This document shows, piece by piece, positions 32,491-41,503 of a stretch of DNA of 64,000 nucleotides. The stretch's first letter is position 1. The number at the start of each line of letters is the position of its first letter. The stretch is from Syntrophobacteraceae bacterium. GTDB taxonomy: Bacteria; Desulfobacterota; Syntrophobacteria; Syntrophobacterales; Syntrophobacteraceae. Both the position numbers and the translations under genes were made by a program. The stretch spans positions 1 through 64,000 of the forward strand of contig JALOPI010000028.1 of the NCBI GenBank assembly GCA_025453975.1. The letters are read 5' to 3'. The notes under the pieces are model-generated. The model worked only from the letters and a program-made list of their open reading frames with translations, ran no database searches and was not told the DNA's origin.

Positions 32491-33462
32491 ATGACGGCAT
32501 CACCGGTTCCCCGCAAAGGGTATCTATTCGTGGCACTGGCCGCCATTCTGTGGGCGGTCTCGGGGTCGTCGGCCAAGTACCTGTTTCTGGGCGGCATGAC
32601 GCCGCTCCAGCTGACCCAGGCCAGGGTGACCCTTTCGGGGCTCCTGCTCCTGATCTGGCTGGTGCTGCGCAACCGCTCCCTCCTCGTCATTCCCCCGCGT
32701 CAGGTCCCGTATTTCGCCGCGCTGGGGATTGCCGGGCTCGCCATGGTGAACTTCACCTACCTCATCACCATCAGCAAGCTCAACGTGGCCGCAGCCATCC
32801 TGCTGCAGTACCTGGCTCCCGTGCTCATCGCCCTGCACTCCGTCGTGCTCCTGAGGGAGCGTCTGAGCGCCGCCACCCTGGTCGCCGTCGTGGGAGCCAC
32901 CGCCGGCTGCTACCTGGTGGTGGGAGGCTACAACCTGGACCTCCTGGCCCTGAACCGCCAGGGGGTCCTGTGGGGGCTCACGGCGGCCGTCTCCTTCGCG
33001 GGCTACTCCATCTGCAGCGAGAAGGGGATGCGCCGGTACAGCCCCTGGACCGTCCTGTTCCATTCCATCCTCTTCGCCGCCCTCTTCTGGAACACCCTGG
33101 GGCTGGTCTGGAAGGGAGCCCCCCCGCCCGTGGACCTCTTCCGGCAAACCTATGAGCCGCTCCAGTGGGCCCTGATCCTCTATGTCGCCATCCTGGGGAC
33201 CCTCGTCCCCTTCGGGCTGTACTTCGAGGGCATCAGCCTCATCCGCTCCACCCGGGCCAGCATCACGGCCACGCTGGAGCCCATCAGCGCCGGGGTGATC
33301 TCTTTTTTCATGCTGGGTGAAGTCCTGGAGCCCCTTCAGATGGTGGGGGGAGGGCTGGTGATCGGGGCCATCATTTTGCTCCAGCTTCGAAAGGAGTACG
33401 ATGACGCCACCCCCGACCTCCTCCGCCGACGGCACCAGGCCCGGGAGATCCACGGTGCCTGA
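32491..33462 (+). CDS. EamA-family (DMT) transporter
   Basis: 323 residues with ten predicted TMs in two EamA halves. The first is GYLFVALAAILWAVSGSSAK with PLQLTQARVTLSGLLLLIWL; the second is LWGLTAAVSFAGYSICSEKG ending FMLGEVLEPLQMVGGGLVIG. Drug/metabolite transporter superfamily, inner membrane; likely an exporter of amino acids or metabolites, substrate unknown. ATG 32491 chosen because the protein-like sequence begins there; the long upstream extension is rejected. Its last 62 bases overlap the SAM-hydrolase gene, so the two are coupled. Confidence 0.85.
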   Translation: MTASPVPRKGYLFVALAAILWAVSGSSAKYLFLGGMTPLQLTQARVTLSGLLLLIWLVLRNRSLLVIPPRQVPYFAALGIAGLAMVNFTYLITISKLNVAAAILLQYLAPVLIALHSVVLLRERLSAATLVAVVGATAGCYLVVGGYNLDLLALNRQGVLWGLTAAVSFAGYSICSEKGMRRYSPWTVLFHSILFAALFWNTLGLVWKGAPPPVDLFRQTYEPLQWALILYVAILGTLVPFGLYFEGISLIRSTRASITATLEPISAGVISFFMLGEVLEPLQMVGGGLVIGAIILLQLRKEYDDATPDLLRRRHQAREIHGA

Positions 33463-34288
33463 GGGCGGACACACTCCCATCATCACCCTGCTCACCGATT
33501 TTGGCCTTGTGGATGGTTATGTGGCCAGCATGAAGGGCGTCATACTCTCCCGATGTCCGGGAGCCTGCATCGTGGACGTCACCCACCAGGTGGCTCCCTT
33601 CGACATCCGGTCGGGAAGCTACGTGCTCAAGTCGATCCTGGGCGCATTCCCGCCCGGCACCATCCATGTGGCCGTCGTCGACCCGGGAGTCGGCACGAGC
33701 CGGAAAGCTCTGGCCGCCAGGCTGGCGTGCGGCTCCATCGTCCTCGGTCCCGACAACGGGCTGCTGTCCTGGGCTCTGGCCATGGAAGCCCGCTGGGAGG
33801 CGCGCTCCCTCGAAAACCCGGAGACCTGGCGGCCCACGGTGAGCCACACGTTCCACGGCCGCGACCTGTTCGCTCCCGTGGCCGCGCACCTCGCCCTCGG
33901 CTTCCCCTTCGAAGGCCTCGGTCCGAGCTGCAGCCCCGTTCTGGCTTCCTGGGTCCGTGCCGAGAGGCGCGACGACGGGCTCCTGGGGCAGGTGGTGCAC
34001 GTCGACCATTTCGGTAATCTGGTCACCAACGTCACGGAGGCGGACCTTGGCCGGAAGGAGGGACTGGCTGCCTGGGCGGTGAAGCTTCCCGGCATGGCAT
34101 CCCTGCCGGGCATCGCGAGGACTTACGGCGACGTGCCTCCGGGAGCGACGGTGGCCATCATGGGGAGCAGCGGCCACCTCGAAATCGCCGTCCACCAGGG
34201 GAATGCGGCCCGGATCCTTTCGGCGGGCACGGGCACCGAGGTGGCCGTTTTCTCGGGGAGAGCGGACGCCGGCTCGATGGATGATTAA
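33401..34288 (+). CDS. S-adenosyl-L-methionine hydroxide adenosyltransferase (DUF62 family)
   Basis: 295 residues. Family motifs are in order: ITLLTDFGLVDGYVASMKG, VDVTHQVAPFDIRSG, VVDPGVGTSRKALA, GPDNGLLSWA, FHGRDLFAPVAAHLA and VVHVDHFGNLVTNV. The last supplies the Asp/His/Asn set of the fluorinase-like fold. These enzymes hydrolyse SAM to adenosine and methionine. The ATG lies inside the EamA gene with AAGGAG four bases before it. The EamA partner may move a related metabolite, which is inference. Confidence 0.88.
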   Translation: MTPPPTSSADGTRPGRSTVPEGGHTPIITLLTDFGLVDGYVASMKGVILSRCPGACIVDVTHQVAPFDIRSGSYVLKSILGAFPPGTIHVAVVDPGVGTSRKALAARLACGSIVLGPDNGLLSWALAMEARWEARSLENPETWRPTVSHTFHGRDLFAPVAAHLALGFPFEGLGPSCSPVLASWVRAERRDDGLLGQVVHVDHFGNLVTNVTEADLGRKEGLAAWAVKLPGMASLPGIARTYGDVPPGATVAIMGSSGHLEIAVHQGNAARILSAGTGTEVAVFSGRADAGSMDD

Positions 34289-34402
34289 TTTAGAGGATCA
34301 TGAGCTGGAAGGATTCAATGAGCTGGATCCCGTGGCATTTCGTGAATGCCGGATCCTGACGCGCACCGGCAGCCCAAACCAAGAAAGGAGCTCCTCCCCC
34401 CC

Positions 34403-34624
34403 ATGGAAGAAGCCAAATGCCCCGTTTGTGCCTCGCGGAAGTTTTTCGTCAAGGATGAGGAGGATGAGTTTGAAGTCCATGACTTCGAGATCGTCGGAGG
34501 TGAAGTCGTGTTCCAGGAATCGGGCGACCCCGCGGAAGCTCCTCGGCTCGAGGACGGCACCGAAGCCTACTGCGGACGCTGCTCGTGGCACGGCGCCATG
34601 GAGAGGCTGACGAAAGGCCAATAA
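34403..34624 (+). CDS. Small zinc-ribbon protein (73 aa)
   Basis: Two Cys pairs, CPVC (about 6-9) and CGRC (about 57-60), bracket an acidic middle (KDEEDEFEVHDFEIVGGEVV), a zinc-ribbon layout. AAAGGAGC precedes the ATG. Function unknown; followed 53 bp later by another cysteine-paired small protein. Confidence 0.65.
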   Translation: MEEAKCPVCASRKFFVKDEEDEFEVHDFEIVGGEVVFQESGDPAEAPRLEDGTEAYCGRCSWHGAMERLTKGQ

Positions 34625-34677
34625 CCGGCTGGGCTTGCCATTGCTGAAGCCAACGCGAATATCAGAAAGGACGAAAG

Positions 34678-34866
34678 ATGGCCAAGGAGCACATTGGAGC
34701 GGGAACCGAGGTACAGGCCGGCACCTACCGTTGCAACGCCTGCGCTAACGAGCACGTCTGCGAGGAGGACGGGAAGAAGCTCCCCCTTTGCTGCATCTGC
34801 GACAGCGCCTCCTGGCGGTCCTCCCGCTCCGGATCCGCCAAGCCCCAGGACCAGAAGAAGGCCTGA
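34678..34866 (+). CDS. Small rubredoxin/zinc-ribbon-like protein (62 aa)
   Basis: Cys pairs in TYRCNACANEHVCEEDG and LPLCCICDSASW (C-x2-C ... C-x2-C) suggest one metal site. The tail is basic (SAKPQDQKKA). GAAAGGACG ribosome site before the ATG. Resembles zinc-ribbon-containing proteins with a 'G.Y.C..CG......G..LP.C..C' pattern; role unknown. Confidence 0.65.
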   Translation: MAKEHIGAGTEVQAGTYRCNACANEHVCEEDGKKLPLCCICDSASWRSSRSGSAKPQDQKKA

Positions 34867-35022
34867 CCTCCGGGAAAGGGCGCCCGACCTCACATGAAGC
34901 GTCGTTGGGGGAATGAGCGTCGTTGAGCCGCCTCCCTCTCCGGCGGTTTCACCAAGCACGCTGGAGCCGCCGGGGGAGGCTGAGGACATGCGCCCAGACC
35001 GCAATGGTGCTGACTTAAGGCT

Positions 35023-35049
35023 CCCTCTCCCCTCAGGGAGTGGAGAGGG
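35023..35049. repeat. Inverted repeat CCCTCTCC...GGAGAGGG
   Basis: Perfect 8-bp arms with an 11-base loop between the zinc-ribbon gene and rsmI, which converge. The flanking 34932-34980 also forms an imperfect GGCGG/CCGCC hairpin. It probably serves as a bidirectional terminator or an intergenic palindrome. Confidence 0.4.
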
Positions 35050-35107
35050 GGATGTGGACCGTTTGGAGTCGGCAACATGGACCGCCGGCCCGGGCGGGCC
35101 GCCCTGG

Positions 35108-35962
35108 TCACTCCGGAGGAAGCGTTTCGCTCCTTGCGAGGGCTTCTTGGTACACTTTCCCGCGCGGAATGCGGAAGCGAACCGCGACGGCCTCCACGGC
35201 GTCCCGGGTGGTTGTGGAGGGCTGCCGCAGAAGCCTCTGAAGCTCCTCCTTCCAGGCACTGTGGTCCGCCTCGGAGGCTGGAGCCCCCGCCTCGGCTCCC
35301 TCCACCACCAGGGTCACCTCGCCCCTGACGCCCTGGGCGAAGTGCTTCCGGGCTTCGGAGACGGTGCCGCGGAACACCTCCTCGTGGATCTTCGTGAGCT
35401 CCCTCGCCACGGCGATCCGTCGATCTCCCCAGAAGGCCTCCATGTCGGCGAGTGCTCTTCCGAGCCTTTTGGCTGATTCATACAGGATGAGCGTCATGGG
35501 AAGGACTGCGGCCTGGGTGAAGAAGCGCTGGCGGGAGCCACCGCGCGGGGGCGGAAATCCCAGGAACGCGAAGGGATGCGTGGGAAGCCCGGAGACGACG
35601 AGGGCCGCCACGGAAGCGGTGGGGCCGGGAATCACCATAACCTGGATCCCGAGGGCCACCGCCTGCTGGATCAGGCGAGTGCCGGGATCGGAAATGCCGG
35701 GAGTGCCGGCATCCGTCACCAGGGCGATGTCCTCCCCCCCCTCCAGCCGGGCCATGATGGCCGGGCCTCGCTCCTCCATGTTGTGGCTGTGGTAGCTCAC
35801 GAGAGGCTTGCGGATCTGGTAGTGGGTGAGGAGCTTCAGGGTGTGACGGGTGTCCTCGGCGGCCACGCACTGCACGGCCCGGAGCACCTCGATGGCCCGG
35901 AAGGTCATGTCCGAGAGGTTGCCGATGGGAGTCGCCACCACGTAAAGGGTTCCCGCGGGCAT
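35108..35962 (-). CDS. rsmI: 16S rRNA (cytidine-1402-2'-O)-methyltransferase RsmI
   Basis: 284 residues. Tetrapyrrole-methylase fold with LYVVATPIGNLSDMTFRAIE, AAEDTRHTLKLLTHY, LVTDAGTPGISDPGTRLI and VIPGPTASVAALV, all diagnostic of RsmI. Modifies C1402 of 16S rRNA with SAM. The start lies 12 bp after the yraN stop; last gene of the ffh-to-rsmI run. Full length with a normal C-terminal helical extension. Confidence 0.95.
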   Translation of the reverse strand: MPAGTLYVVATPIGNLSDMTFRAIEVLRAVQCVAAEDTRHTLKLLTHYQIRKPLVSYHSHNMEERGPAIMARLEGGEDIALVTDAGTPGISDPGTRLIQQAVALGIQVMVIPGPTASVAALVVSGLPTHPFAFLGFPPPRGGSRQRFFTQAAVLPMTLILYESAKRLGRALADMEAFWGDRRIAVARELTKIHEEVFRGTVSEARKHFAQGVRGEVTLVVEGAEAGAPASEADHSAWKEELQRLLRQPSTTTRDAVEAVAVRFRIPRGKVYQEALARSETLPPE

Positions 35963-35974
35963 GGGAGCTTCCCC

Positions 35975-36343
35975 TCATTCGGAAGCCGGGAAGGCGTTGG
36001 CGATCCAGGTCACCACGGGCTCGCCCGCCACCCACTGGATGGCCACCACGTCGAAACGCGCAGGCTGCCTCAGGAGCTGATGCTTCTTCAGGTACCACTG
36101 GGCCAGCCGGGTCAGGCGCTTCTGCTTGGTCTCGGAGACCATGTCCTGGGGGGTGCCGAATCTCCGGCTGAACCGGGACTTGACCTCGACGAACACCACG
36201 GTCCTGCCGTGGCGGGCCACCAGGTCGATCTCACCCAGCATGCACCGGAAGTTTCGCGTGACGATCTCCATCCCCTGCCCGGCCAGGAACCTTGCCGCAA
36301 GGTCTTCCGCCTCCCGGCCCTTCTGCTGACGGCTGGTGCTCAC
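35975..36343 (-). CDS. yraN: YraN family protein (UPF0102)
   Basis: 122 residues. Restriction-endonuclease-like fold: GREAEDLAARFLAGQGMEIV, NFRCMLGEIDLVARHG and VVFVEVKSR, i.e. the GEIDLI...VEVK nuclease-like motif. The physiological role is unsettled. GTG start overlapping the rnhB stop (GTGA), a common pair in bacteria. Confidence 0.92.
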   Translation of the reverse strand: MSTSRQQKGREAEDLAARFLAGQGMEIVTRNFRCMLGEIDLVARHGRTVVFVEVKSRFSRRFGTPQDMVSETKQKRLTRLAQWYLKKHQLLRQPARFDVVAIQWVAGEPVVTWIANAFPASE

Positions 36344-36990
36344 CTTTTCAGGCCTTCTCCCTCGGACCCGCCCCTCTCAACCCCCATGAAGCTCCTGCGG
36401 TGCAGCGGGCAGGGCCCCCAGCGCCGCAGAGCTTCCCGGTGCTGGGCCGTGCCGTAGCCCCGGTTGCGGTCGAAGCCATAGGCGGGGTACATGTCGTGAT
36501 AACGATCCATGAGCCCATCGCGGTGGACCTTGGCCACGATGGAGGCCGCGGCGATGGAAACACTCCTCCGGTCCCCCCCGGGAATGCCCAGCTGGGGCGT
36601 TGGCAGGGGAAGCCTGTACGGACCATCGATGAGGAGTAGGTCGGGAGCGGGCTGGAGATGGCGGAGTGCCAGCTCCATGGCCAGAAAGGTGGCCTGGAGG
36701 ATGTTGATGGAATCGATGACCGGGGCCTCGACGCAGCCGATGCCCACCGCCGTGGCCCGGCCGAGGATTTCGACCAGGAGGGATTCCCTGCGGCGAGGGG
36801 AAAGGGCCTTGGAATCCCGCGCGGGCGGCGGATCCGCGTCGGGGGGGAAGAGGACGGCGGCGGCCACCACGGGACCCGCCAGGGGACCCCTGCCGGCCTC
36901 GTCGATTCCCGAAACCCACAAAAAACCCCTGCGGTGGGCATCGTTTTCGAACTGCTGCAAGTCCACGGCAGGGGCTTCGATTGTCTTCAA
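36340..36990 (-). CDS. rnhB: Ribonuclease HII
   Basis: 216 residues. Catalytic motifs: GIDEAGRGPLAGPVVAAAV (Asp-Glu), LLIDGP (Asp) and SIAAASIVAKVHRD (final Asp). GYGTAQHREAL near the C-terminus is also typical. Removes RNA from DNA-RNA hybrids and misinserted ribonucleotides. Five bases downstream of rplS in transcription order. Confidence 0.95.
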   Translation of the reverse strand: MKTIEAPAVDLQQFENDAHRRGFLWVSGIDEAGRGPLAGPVVAAAVLFPPDADPPPARDSKALSPRRRESLLVEILGRATAVGIGCVEAPVIDSINILQATFLAMELALRHLQPAPDLLLIDGPYRLPLPTPQLGIPGGDRRSVSIAAASIVAKVHRDGLMDRYHDMYPAYGFDRNRGYGTAQHREALRRWGPCPLHRRSFMGVERGGSEGEGLKR

Positions 36991-36995
36991 CGTCG

Positions 36996-37343
36996 CTAAC
37001 GCTTCTCTTGAATTCTGGCAGCCTTGCCCACGCGCTGACGCAGGTAGTACAGGCGTGCCCGGCGGATGCGACCCCGCCTCAGAATCTCGATGCGGTCGAT
37101 CTGCGGGGAGTGCACCGGGAAGATGCGCTCGACGCCGACGCCGTAGGAAACCTTCCGCACCGTGAAGGTGGCGCTCAGCCGACCCTTGTGGTGACGGATG
37201 ACAACGCCCTCGAATACCTGGATACGCTCTTTCTCGCCTTCACGGATCTTCACGTGGACCTTGATCGTATCACCGATTCGAAAAGGCGGGATATCCTCCC
37301 GCATCTGCTCGCGCTCCAGAACCTCAACCACTCCCATGCCCAT
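36996..37343 (-). CDS. rplS: Ribosomal protein bL19
   Basis: 115 residues from ATG 37343, with GGAGG seven bases upstream; the longer upstream frame is rejected. Motifs [49 protein letters not shown] and [14 protein letters not shown] are standard. Located at the 30S-50S interface. Downstream of trmD, as in most bacteria. Confidence 0.96.
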   Translation of the reverse strand: MGMGVVEVLEREQMREDIPPFRIGDTIKVHVKIREGEKERIQVFEGVVIRHHKGRLSATFTVRKVSYGVGVERIFPVHSPQIDRIEILRRGRIRRARLYYLRQRVGKAARIQEKR

Positions 37344-37405
37344 GGCACAACCTCCGTCAACTCTTATCTGCAATGAGGGACCCATGAATCGGATCCCATC
37401 TCAAT

Positions 37406-38023
37406 TCACGACCCGTCGTCCTTCCTGTCATCCGGACCGAAACCGCTTCCTCTGGCCTCCGTCACCCGTTCCTCGCCCAGGAGTCGGTCCAGCAGGATGG
37501 CCGCCGCGCACCGCACCGAAAGGTGATTGTAGTCGTCGACCCCGCGGATCGGCTCCAGCACGGCGTCCGCTTCCTCGAGAACCGTTCCGGAGAGCCCCCA
37601 GGCCGTCCCGAACAGCATGAGCACGGGACCTTCCGTCCCCTTCAAGATCCTCCGGGCAAGACCGTGGGCCAGCGCCCCCCGGATCTCCCGTGCCGACGTG
37701 GCCCAAACCAGGGGATAGCGGCCGGATCGTGCAAGGATCTCCTCCCGTGCCGCCTCGAGGCTCTCCACAATCCTCAGTCGCCTCAGGGCGTTCCCGCGCT
37801 CGGGGTGGAGCCTGAATCCCACCCCCTCGCACCAGTGCCGGATCAAGTCTCCGGCCAGCTCCTGCTGGTCCTTGAGGGGCGTCACGATGTAGCAGGCCGC
37901 GGCGTTGAAGGTGCGCGCGGCTCGTGCCAGATCGTGAAGGTCCAGGTTCGTGACGGCCGAGGCCACGATCTCGCCCCTGCGGTTGACCACCGGATAATGG
38001 ACCAGGGCCAGGTGAAGCTCCAT
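37406..38023 (-). CDS. SAM-dependent RNA methyltransferase (Methyltrn_RNA_4, SPOUT-like)
   Basis: 205 residues from ATG 38023, five bases after the trmD stop, with GGGGGAGAC upstream. LALVHYPVVNRRGEIVASAV, LDLHDLARAARTF, and a SPOUT-knot region (LMLFGTAWGLSGTVLEEAD ... RGVDDYNHLSVRCAAAILLD). This family is encoded next to, or fused with, TrmD in several lineages. Predicted to methylate tRNA or rRNA; target not established from sequence. Confidence 0.82.
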   Translation of the reverse strand: MELHLALVHYPVVNRRGEIVASAVTNLDLHDLARAARTFNAAACYIVTPLKDQQELAGDLIRHWCEGVGFRLHPERGNALRRLRIVESLEAAREEILARSGRYPLVWATSAREIRGALAHGLARRILKGTEGPVLMLFGTAWGLSGTVLEEADAVLEPIRGVDDYNHLSVRCAAAILLDRLLGEERVTEARGSGFGPDDRKDDGS

Positions 38024-38028
38024 GGCGG

Positions 38029-38796
38029 CTAAATGTCTCCCCCGGCATCGGCATGCCGGCCCTCGGCCGCCACTTCCTCCTCGGCGCCTCCCAGACAATC
38101 CCGGTCTTCCACCGTCAGCTCCAGCCGTGCGAAAAGGTCCGGGCGCCTCTGCCTCGTCCTCAGGAGGGCATGTCCCCGGCGCCATTTGCGGATGGCCGCA
38201 TGATGGCCCGACAGGAGGATTTCGGGGACCCGGAATCCGCGAAACTCCTGAGGCCGGGTGTATTGAGGATGCTCCAGGATGAGCTCCTCGAAGGATTCCG
38301 CCACGGCGGAGGACTCGTTGCCCAGCACTCCTGGAATCAGACGGGTCACGGCGTCCACGATGACCATGGCCGCCAGCTCTCCCCCCGTGAGCACGTAGTC
38401 GCCGATGGAGATTTCTTCATTCACGAAGTGGCGCGCCACCCGCTCGTCCACGCCCTCGTATCGACCGCAGATCAGAACGAGGCGGGGGAGCCCGCTCCAC
38501 CTTCTGGCCGTACCCTGATGGAACAATCGGCCCTGAGGGCTGAGCAGCACCACGTGGGGAGTCGGCTCGCGGCCCATGGCCTCCAGGGCTCTCACGATGG
38601 GCTCGGGCTTCATGACCATGCCCTCGCCACCCCCGAAAGGCCGGTCGTCGGTCATCTGGTGCCTGTCAAGGGCGAAATCACGGATGTTTTGGATGCGAAG
38701 GGTGATCAGCCCGCGATCCACGGCTTTCCCAAGGATGCTTTCGCTCAATGGCGAGGCGAACATTCCCGGGAAGAGACTCAGGATGTCAAAGATCAT
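38029..38796 (-). CDS. trmD: tRNA (guanine-37-N1)-methyltransferase
   Basis: 255 residues. [54 protein letters not shown] and [16 protein letters not shown] are the trefoil-knot SAM-binding and tRNA motifs. Methylates G37 to prevent frameshifting. Begins immediately after the rimM stop with no gap. Confidence 0.96.
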   Translation of the reverse strand: MIFDILSLFPGMFASPLSESILGKAVDRGLITLRIQNIRDFALDRHQMTDDRPFGGGEGMVMKPEPIVRALEAMGREPTPHVVLLSPQGRLFHQGTARRWSGLPRLVLICGRYEGVDERVARHFVNEEISIGDYVLTGGELAAMVIVDAVTRLIPGVLGNESSAVAESFEELILEHPQYTRPQEFRGFRVPEILLSGHHAAIRKWRRGHALLRTRQRRPDLFARLELTVEDRDCLGGAEEEVAAEGRHADAGGDI

Positions 38797-39318
38797 CTAT
38801 TCCAGCAAACCTTCCGGTGGATCGATGACCATCCGGCGCCCCGCGAGATCCACCTCCCGGATGACGTCATCGATGGCGGGGACCAGAACCTCCCGCTCCC
38901 CGTCCCTGATGACATACACGTCGTGACTGCCGGTCTCGATGATGCCCGCGACGGCTCCCACCCGGTTCCCATCCATCGTTTCGACGGATAGCCCGACAAG
39001 CTGATAATGATAGTACTCGCCATCCTCCAGGGGAGGCAGCATGAGCTCGGGCAGCAGGATCTCCCTGCCGGCCATGGCACGGGCGGACTCCCGGTCGTGG
39101 ATCTCCCTGAAGCGCACGAGCCATGTCCTGCCGTGGGGCTGGATCGCTTCGAGGGTCAGCTCCCGGACCTGATCCCCCGCGCCTTCGGGCTTCCAGTAAA
39201 CCTTATCCCCTGGCTCCAGGGTCCCAAAGCTCTCCCCCTGGGCGAGAATCTTCAACGCTCCATGGACTCCATGGGCTGCACCCACCTTACCCACCACTAC
39301 CAGGCAAGGGTCCTCCAT
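38797..39318 (-). CDS. rimM: Ribosome maturation factor RimM
   Basis: 173 residues. N-terminal RimM domain (VVVGKVGAAHGVHGALKILA) and a PRC-barrel C-terminal half (YYHYQLVGLSVETMDGNRVG; VLVPAIDDVIREVDL). 30S assembly factor acting on the head. Three bases after khpA; directly abuts trmD. Confidence 0.94.
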   Translation of the reverse strand: MEDPCLVVVGKVGAAHGVHGALKILAQGESFGTLEPGDKVYWKPEGAGDQVRELTLEAIQPHGRTWLVRFREIHDRESARAMAGREILLPELMLPPLEDGEYYHYQLVGLSVETMDGNRVGAVAGIIETGSHDVYVIRDGEREVLVPAIDDVIREVDLAGRRMVIDPPEGLLE

Positions 39319-39321
39319 GGT

Positions 39322-39555
39322 CTATTCGATGATCTCCAAAACCGCCCGTTTTCGGATCTTCGTGGATGCGGCGCTCAGGATGGTTCGCATGGCGCGGGCC
39401 GTGCGGCCCTGCTTGCCGATGACCTTGCCCAGGTCCTCCTTGGCCACGCGCAGTTCGATGACGGAGGTCTGCTCACCCTCGATCTCGGAGACTTTCACTT
39501 TTTCTGGATTGTCCACCAAAGCTCGTGCCATGAACTCGATCAGTTGCTTCAACAT
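39322..39555 (-). CDS. khpA: KH-domain RNA-binding protein KhpA
   Basis: 77 residues. Single KH domain with [19 protein letters not shown]; the GxxG loop is GKQG (47-50). YlqC/KhpA family, conserved between rpsP and rimM. A dimer partner of KhpB in organisms where studied. Confidence 0.93.
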   Translation of the reverse strand: MLKQLIEFMARALVDNPEKVKVSEIEGEQTSVIELRVAKEDLGKVIGKQGRTARAMRTILSAASTKIRKRAVLEIIE

Positions 39556-39605
39556 GCTGACCTCCGGATTCTCATGCGCCGCAATGGCCTCTGCCTCTGA
39601 GAAGC

Positions 39606-39857
39606 CTAACTTCCAGCCCCGACCCCGTGCTTCCGTATCAGGCCGCGTACCGTGTCCGAGGGTTTTGCACCGTTGTCCATCCAGTACTTGAGCCGCTCGG
39701 CGTTCACCCGCACCTCGGCTGTTTCGGGCAGCGGATTATAAATGCCGATCTTCTCGATGAAACGGCCGTCCCGCGGCGACTCCGAATCGGCCACGACGAT
39801 CTGGTAAAACGGTCTCTTCTTCCTTCCGCGACGAGCTAATCGAATGCGTACCGCCAT
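39606..39857 (-). CDS. rpsP: Ribosomal protein bS16
   Basis: 83 residues from ATG 39857 (GGGGAGGT upstream); an upstream 54-codon extension is rejected. [32 protein letters not shown]-like ([19 protein letters not shown]) and [15 protein letters not shown] are diagnostic. A 30S assembly protein. Confidence 0.96.
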   Translation of the reverse strand: MAVRIRLARRGRKKRPFYQIVVADSESPRDGRFIEKIGIYNPLPETAEVRVNAERLKYWMDNGAKPSDTVRGLIRKHGVGAGS

Positions 39858-40052
39858 AAGCTGTGGTCTACCTCCCCATACGGAATTCCGTTCGCTGCAG
39901 CGCCCCGAAGGGCATCCACTCTCGGTCCAGAATGCAAAAAAAACCCTTTCGACTGTGGAGCCCCGGAACGGCATCACCGCTCGACCCCCCTCAGCGATCC
40001 GAGTGAAAACAAGGCTCACGTAAAAGATCTCATATAGACCAATACGTTTAGA

Positions 40053-41399
40053 TTAAAAAGGAAAAAATGCCTTTTTCTTTTTCCCCTTCTTCTTCTTGGT
40101 CGTCCCTCCGCCCATCACCTGTCGCATCATGCGCCTGGCCTCATCGTAGCTCTTCATGAGCCGGTTCACCTCGGGGACGCTGGTTCCGCTTCCCGCCGCG
40201 ATCCTGCGCCTGCGGCTGCCATTCAAGATCTCGGCGTTCCGGCGCTCCTCCCGGGTCATGGAGTTGATGATGGCCTCCATGCGGACAAACTCCTTTTCGT
40301 CCACCTGAACGTTCTTCAGATCCTTCAACATCCCCATGCCGGGAAGCAGATTCATGATCTGCTGGATCGACCCCAGCTTCTTGACCTGGCGCAGCTGGTC
40401 GCGGAAATCCTCCAGACTGAAGGTATCTTCCTTGAACTTCCGGGCCAGCTCGACGGCTTCCTTCTCGTCGAAAGCCTCCTGGGCTTTCTCGATGATGGAG
40501 AGGACATCCCCCATGCCCAGGATCCTGGAGCTCATGCGATCCGGGTGGAAAACCTCCAGCGCGTCCAGCTTCTCACCCACACCGATGAATTTGATGGGGC
40601 AGCCCGTGACCGAGCGGATGCTGAGGGCGGCGCCGCCCCGGGCATCGCCGTCCAATTTCGAGAGGATGACGCCCGTGAGCTGAATGGCTTCGTGGAAAGC
40701 CGCCGCCACCTGGACGGCATCCTGGCCCGTCATGGCGTCGGCCACCAGGAGGATCTCCGACGGGGTGAGGATCGCCTTGACCCGGGTCAGCTCGTCCATG
40801 AGCTCCCCATCGACGTGCAGTCGCCCGGCGGTGTCCACCAGCAGGGTGTCGCAATTCTGCTGACGGGCGAATTCCATGGACTGCCTCACGATGTCTTCGG
40901 GACGCTGCTCTGTCGACGACGGATAGACGGGCAGCCGCAGCTGCTGGGCCAGCGTCGTCAGCTGCTGGATGGCCGCGGGCCGGTAGATGTCGGCGGGTAC
41001 CAGGCAAGGCCTGCGCTTGTCGCTGACGAGCCTGCGGGCGAGCTTGGCGGTGGTGGTGGTTTTTCCCGATCCCTGGAGCCCCACCAGCAGGATCCCGACG
41101 GGGGGCTTGCCGATGAGGTTGAGGGGTGCGGCCTGCCCCCCCATGAGATCCGTCAGCCCTTCGTTGACGATCTTGACGACCTGCTGGCCCGGGGTGAGGC
41201 TGTCCATCACCTCCTGGCCCACGGCCCGCTCCGCGATGGACGCCACGAAATCCTTGGCCACCCTGTAATGCACGTCGGCTTCCAGCAGGGCCATGCGCAC
41301 TTCGCGGAGAGCCTCCCGGATGTTGGCCTCGGTGAGCTTACCCTGGCCCCGGAGATGCTTGAATACCTTCTGCAGCTTGTCGGAAAGATTGTCGAACAT
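40053..41399 (-). CDS. ffh: Signal recognition particle protein Ffh
   Basis: 448 residues. N domain, G domain with GLQGSGKTTTTAKLA (P-loop), DTAGRLHVD and SKLDGDARGG, and an M domain (GMGMLKDLKNVQVDEKEFVR; GSRRRRIAAGSGTSVPEVNR). Ends in a Lys-rich tail (KKKKGKKKKAFFPF). Targets nascent membrane proteins with 4.5S RNA. First gene of the ribosomal/tRNA-modification run; about 195 bp precede rpsP. Confidence 0.96.
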   Translation of the reverse strand: MFDNLSDKLQKVFKHLRGQGKLTEANIREALREVRMALLEADVHYRVAKDFVASIAERAVGQEVMDSLTPGQQVVKIVNEGLTDLMGGQAAPLNLIGKPPVGILLVGLQGSGKTTTTAKLARRLVSDKRRPCLVPADIYRPAAIQQLTTLAQQLRLPVYPSSTEQRPEDIVRQSMEFARQQNCDTLLVDTAGRLHVDGELMDELTRVKAILTPSEILLVADAMTGQDAVQVAAAFHEAIQLTGVILSKLDGDARGGAALSIRSVTGCPIKFIGVGEKLDALEVFHPDRMSSRILGMGDVLSIIEKAQEAFDEKEAVELARKFKEDTFSLEDFRDQLRQVKKLGSIQQIMNLLPGMGMLKDLKNVQVDEKEFVRMEAIINSMTREERRNAEILNGSRRRRIAAGSGTSVPEVNRLMKSYDEARRMMRQVMGGGTTKKKKGKKKKAFFPF

Positions 41400-41503
41400 G
41401 ATTTAAACACCACCGTTGAGTCAGCTCGGTGAGCATCCGTCTCCTGGCACAGCGCGATCGTCACTCCCCCATCTAGCTGCAAAGGGGTCGGGATGTCAAC
41501 GGC

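Noticed and set aside
41400-41503. Terminator between ffh and the lpxB-waaA gene
   Set aside because: Only a 5-bp stem (CACCG/CGGTG) with a short T stretch; too weak to call.
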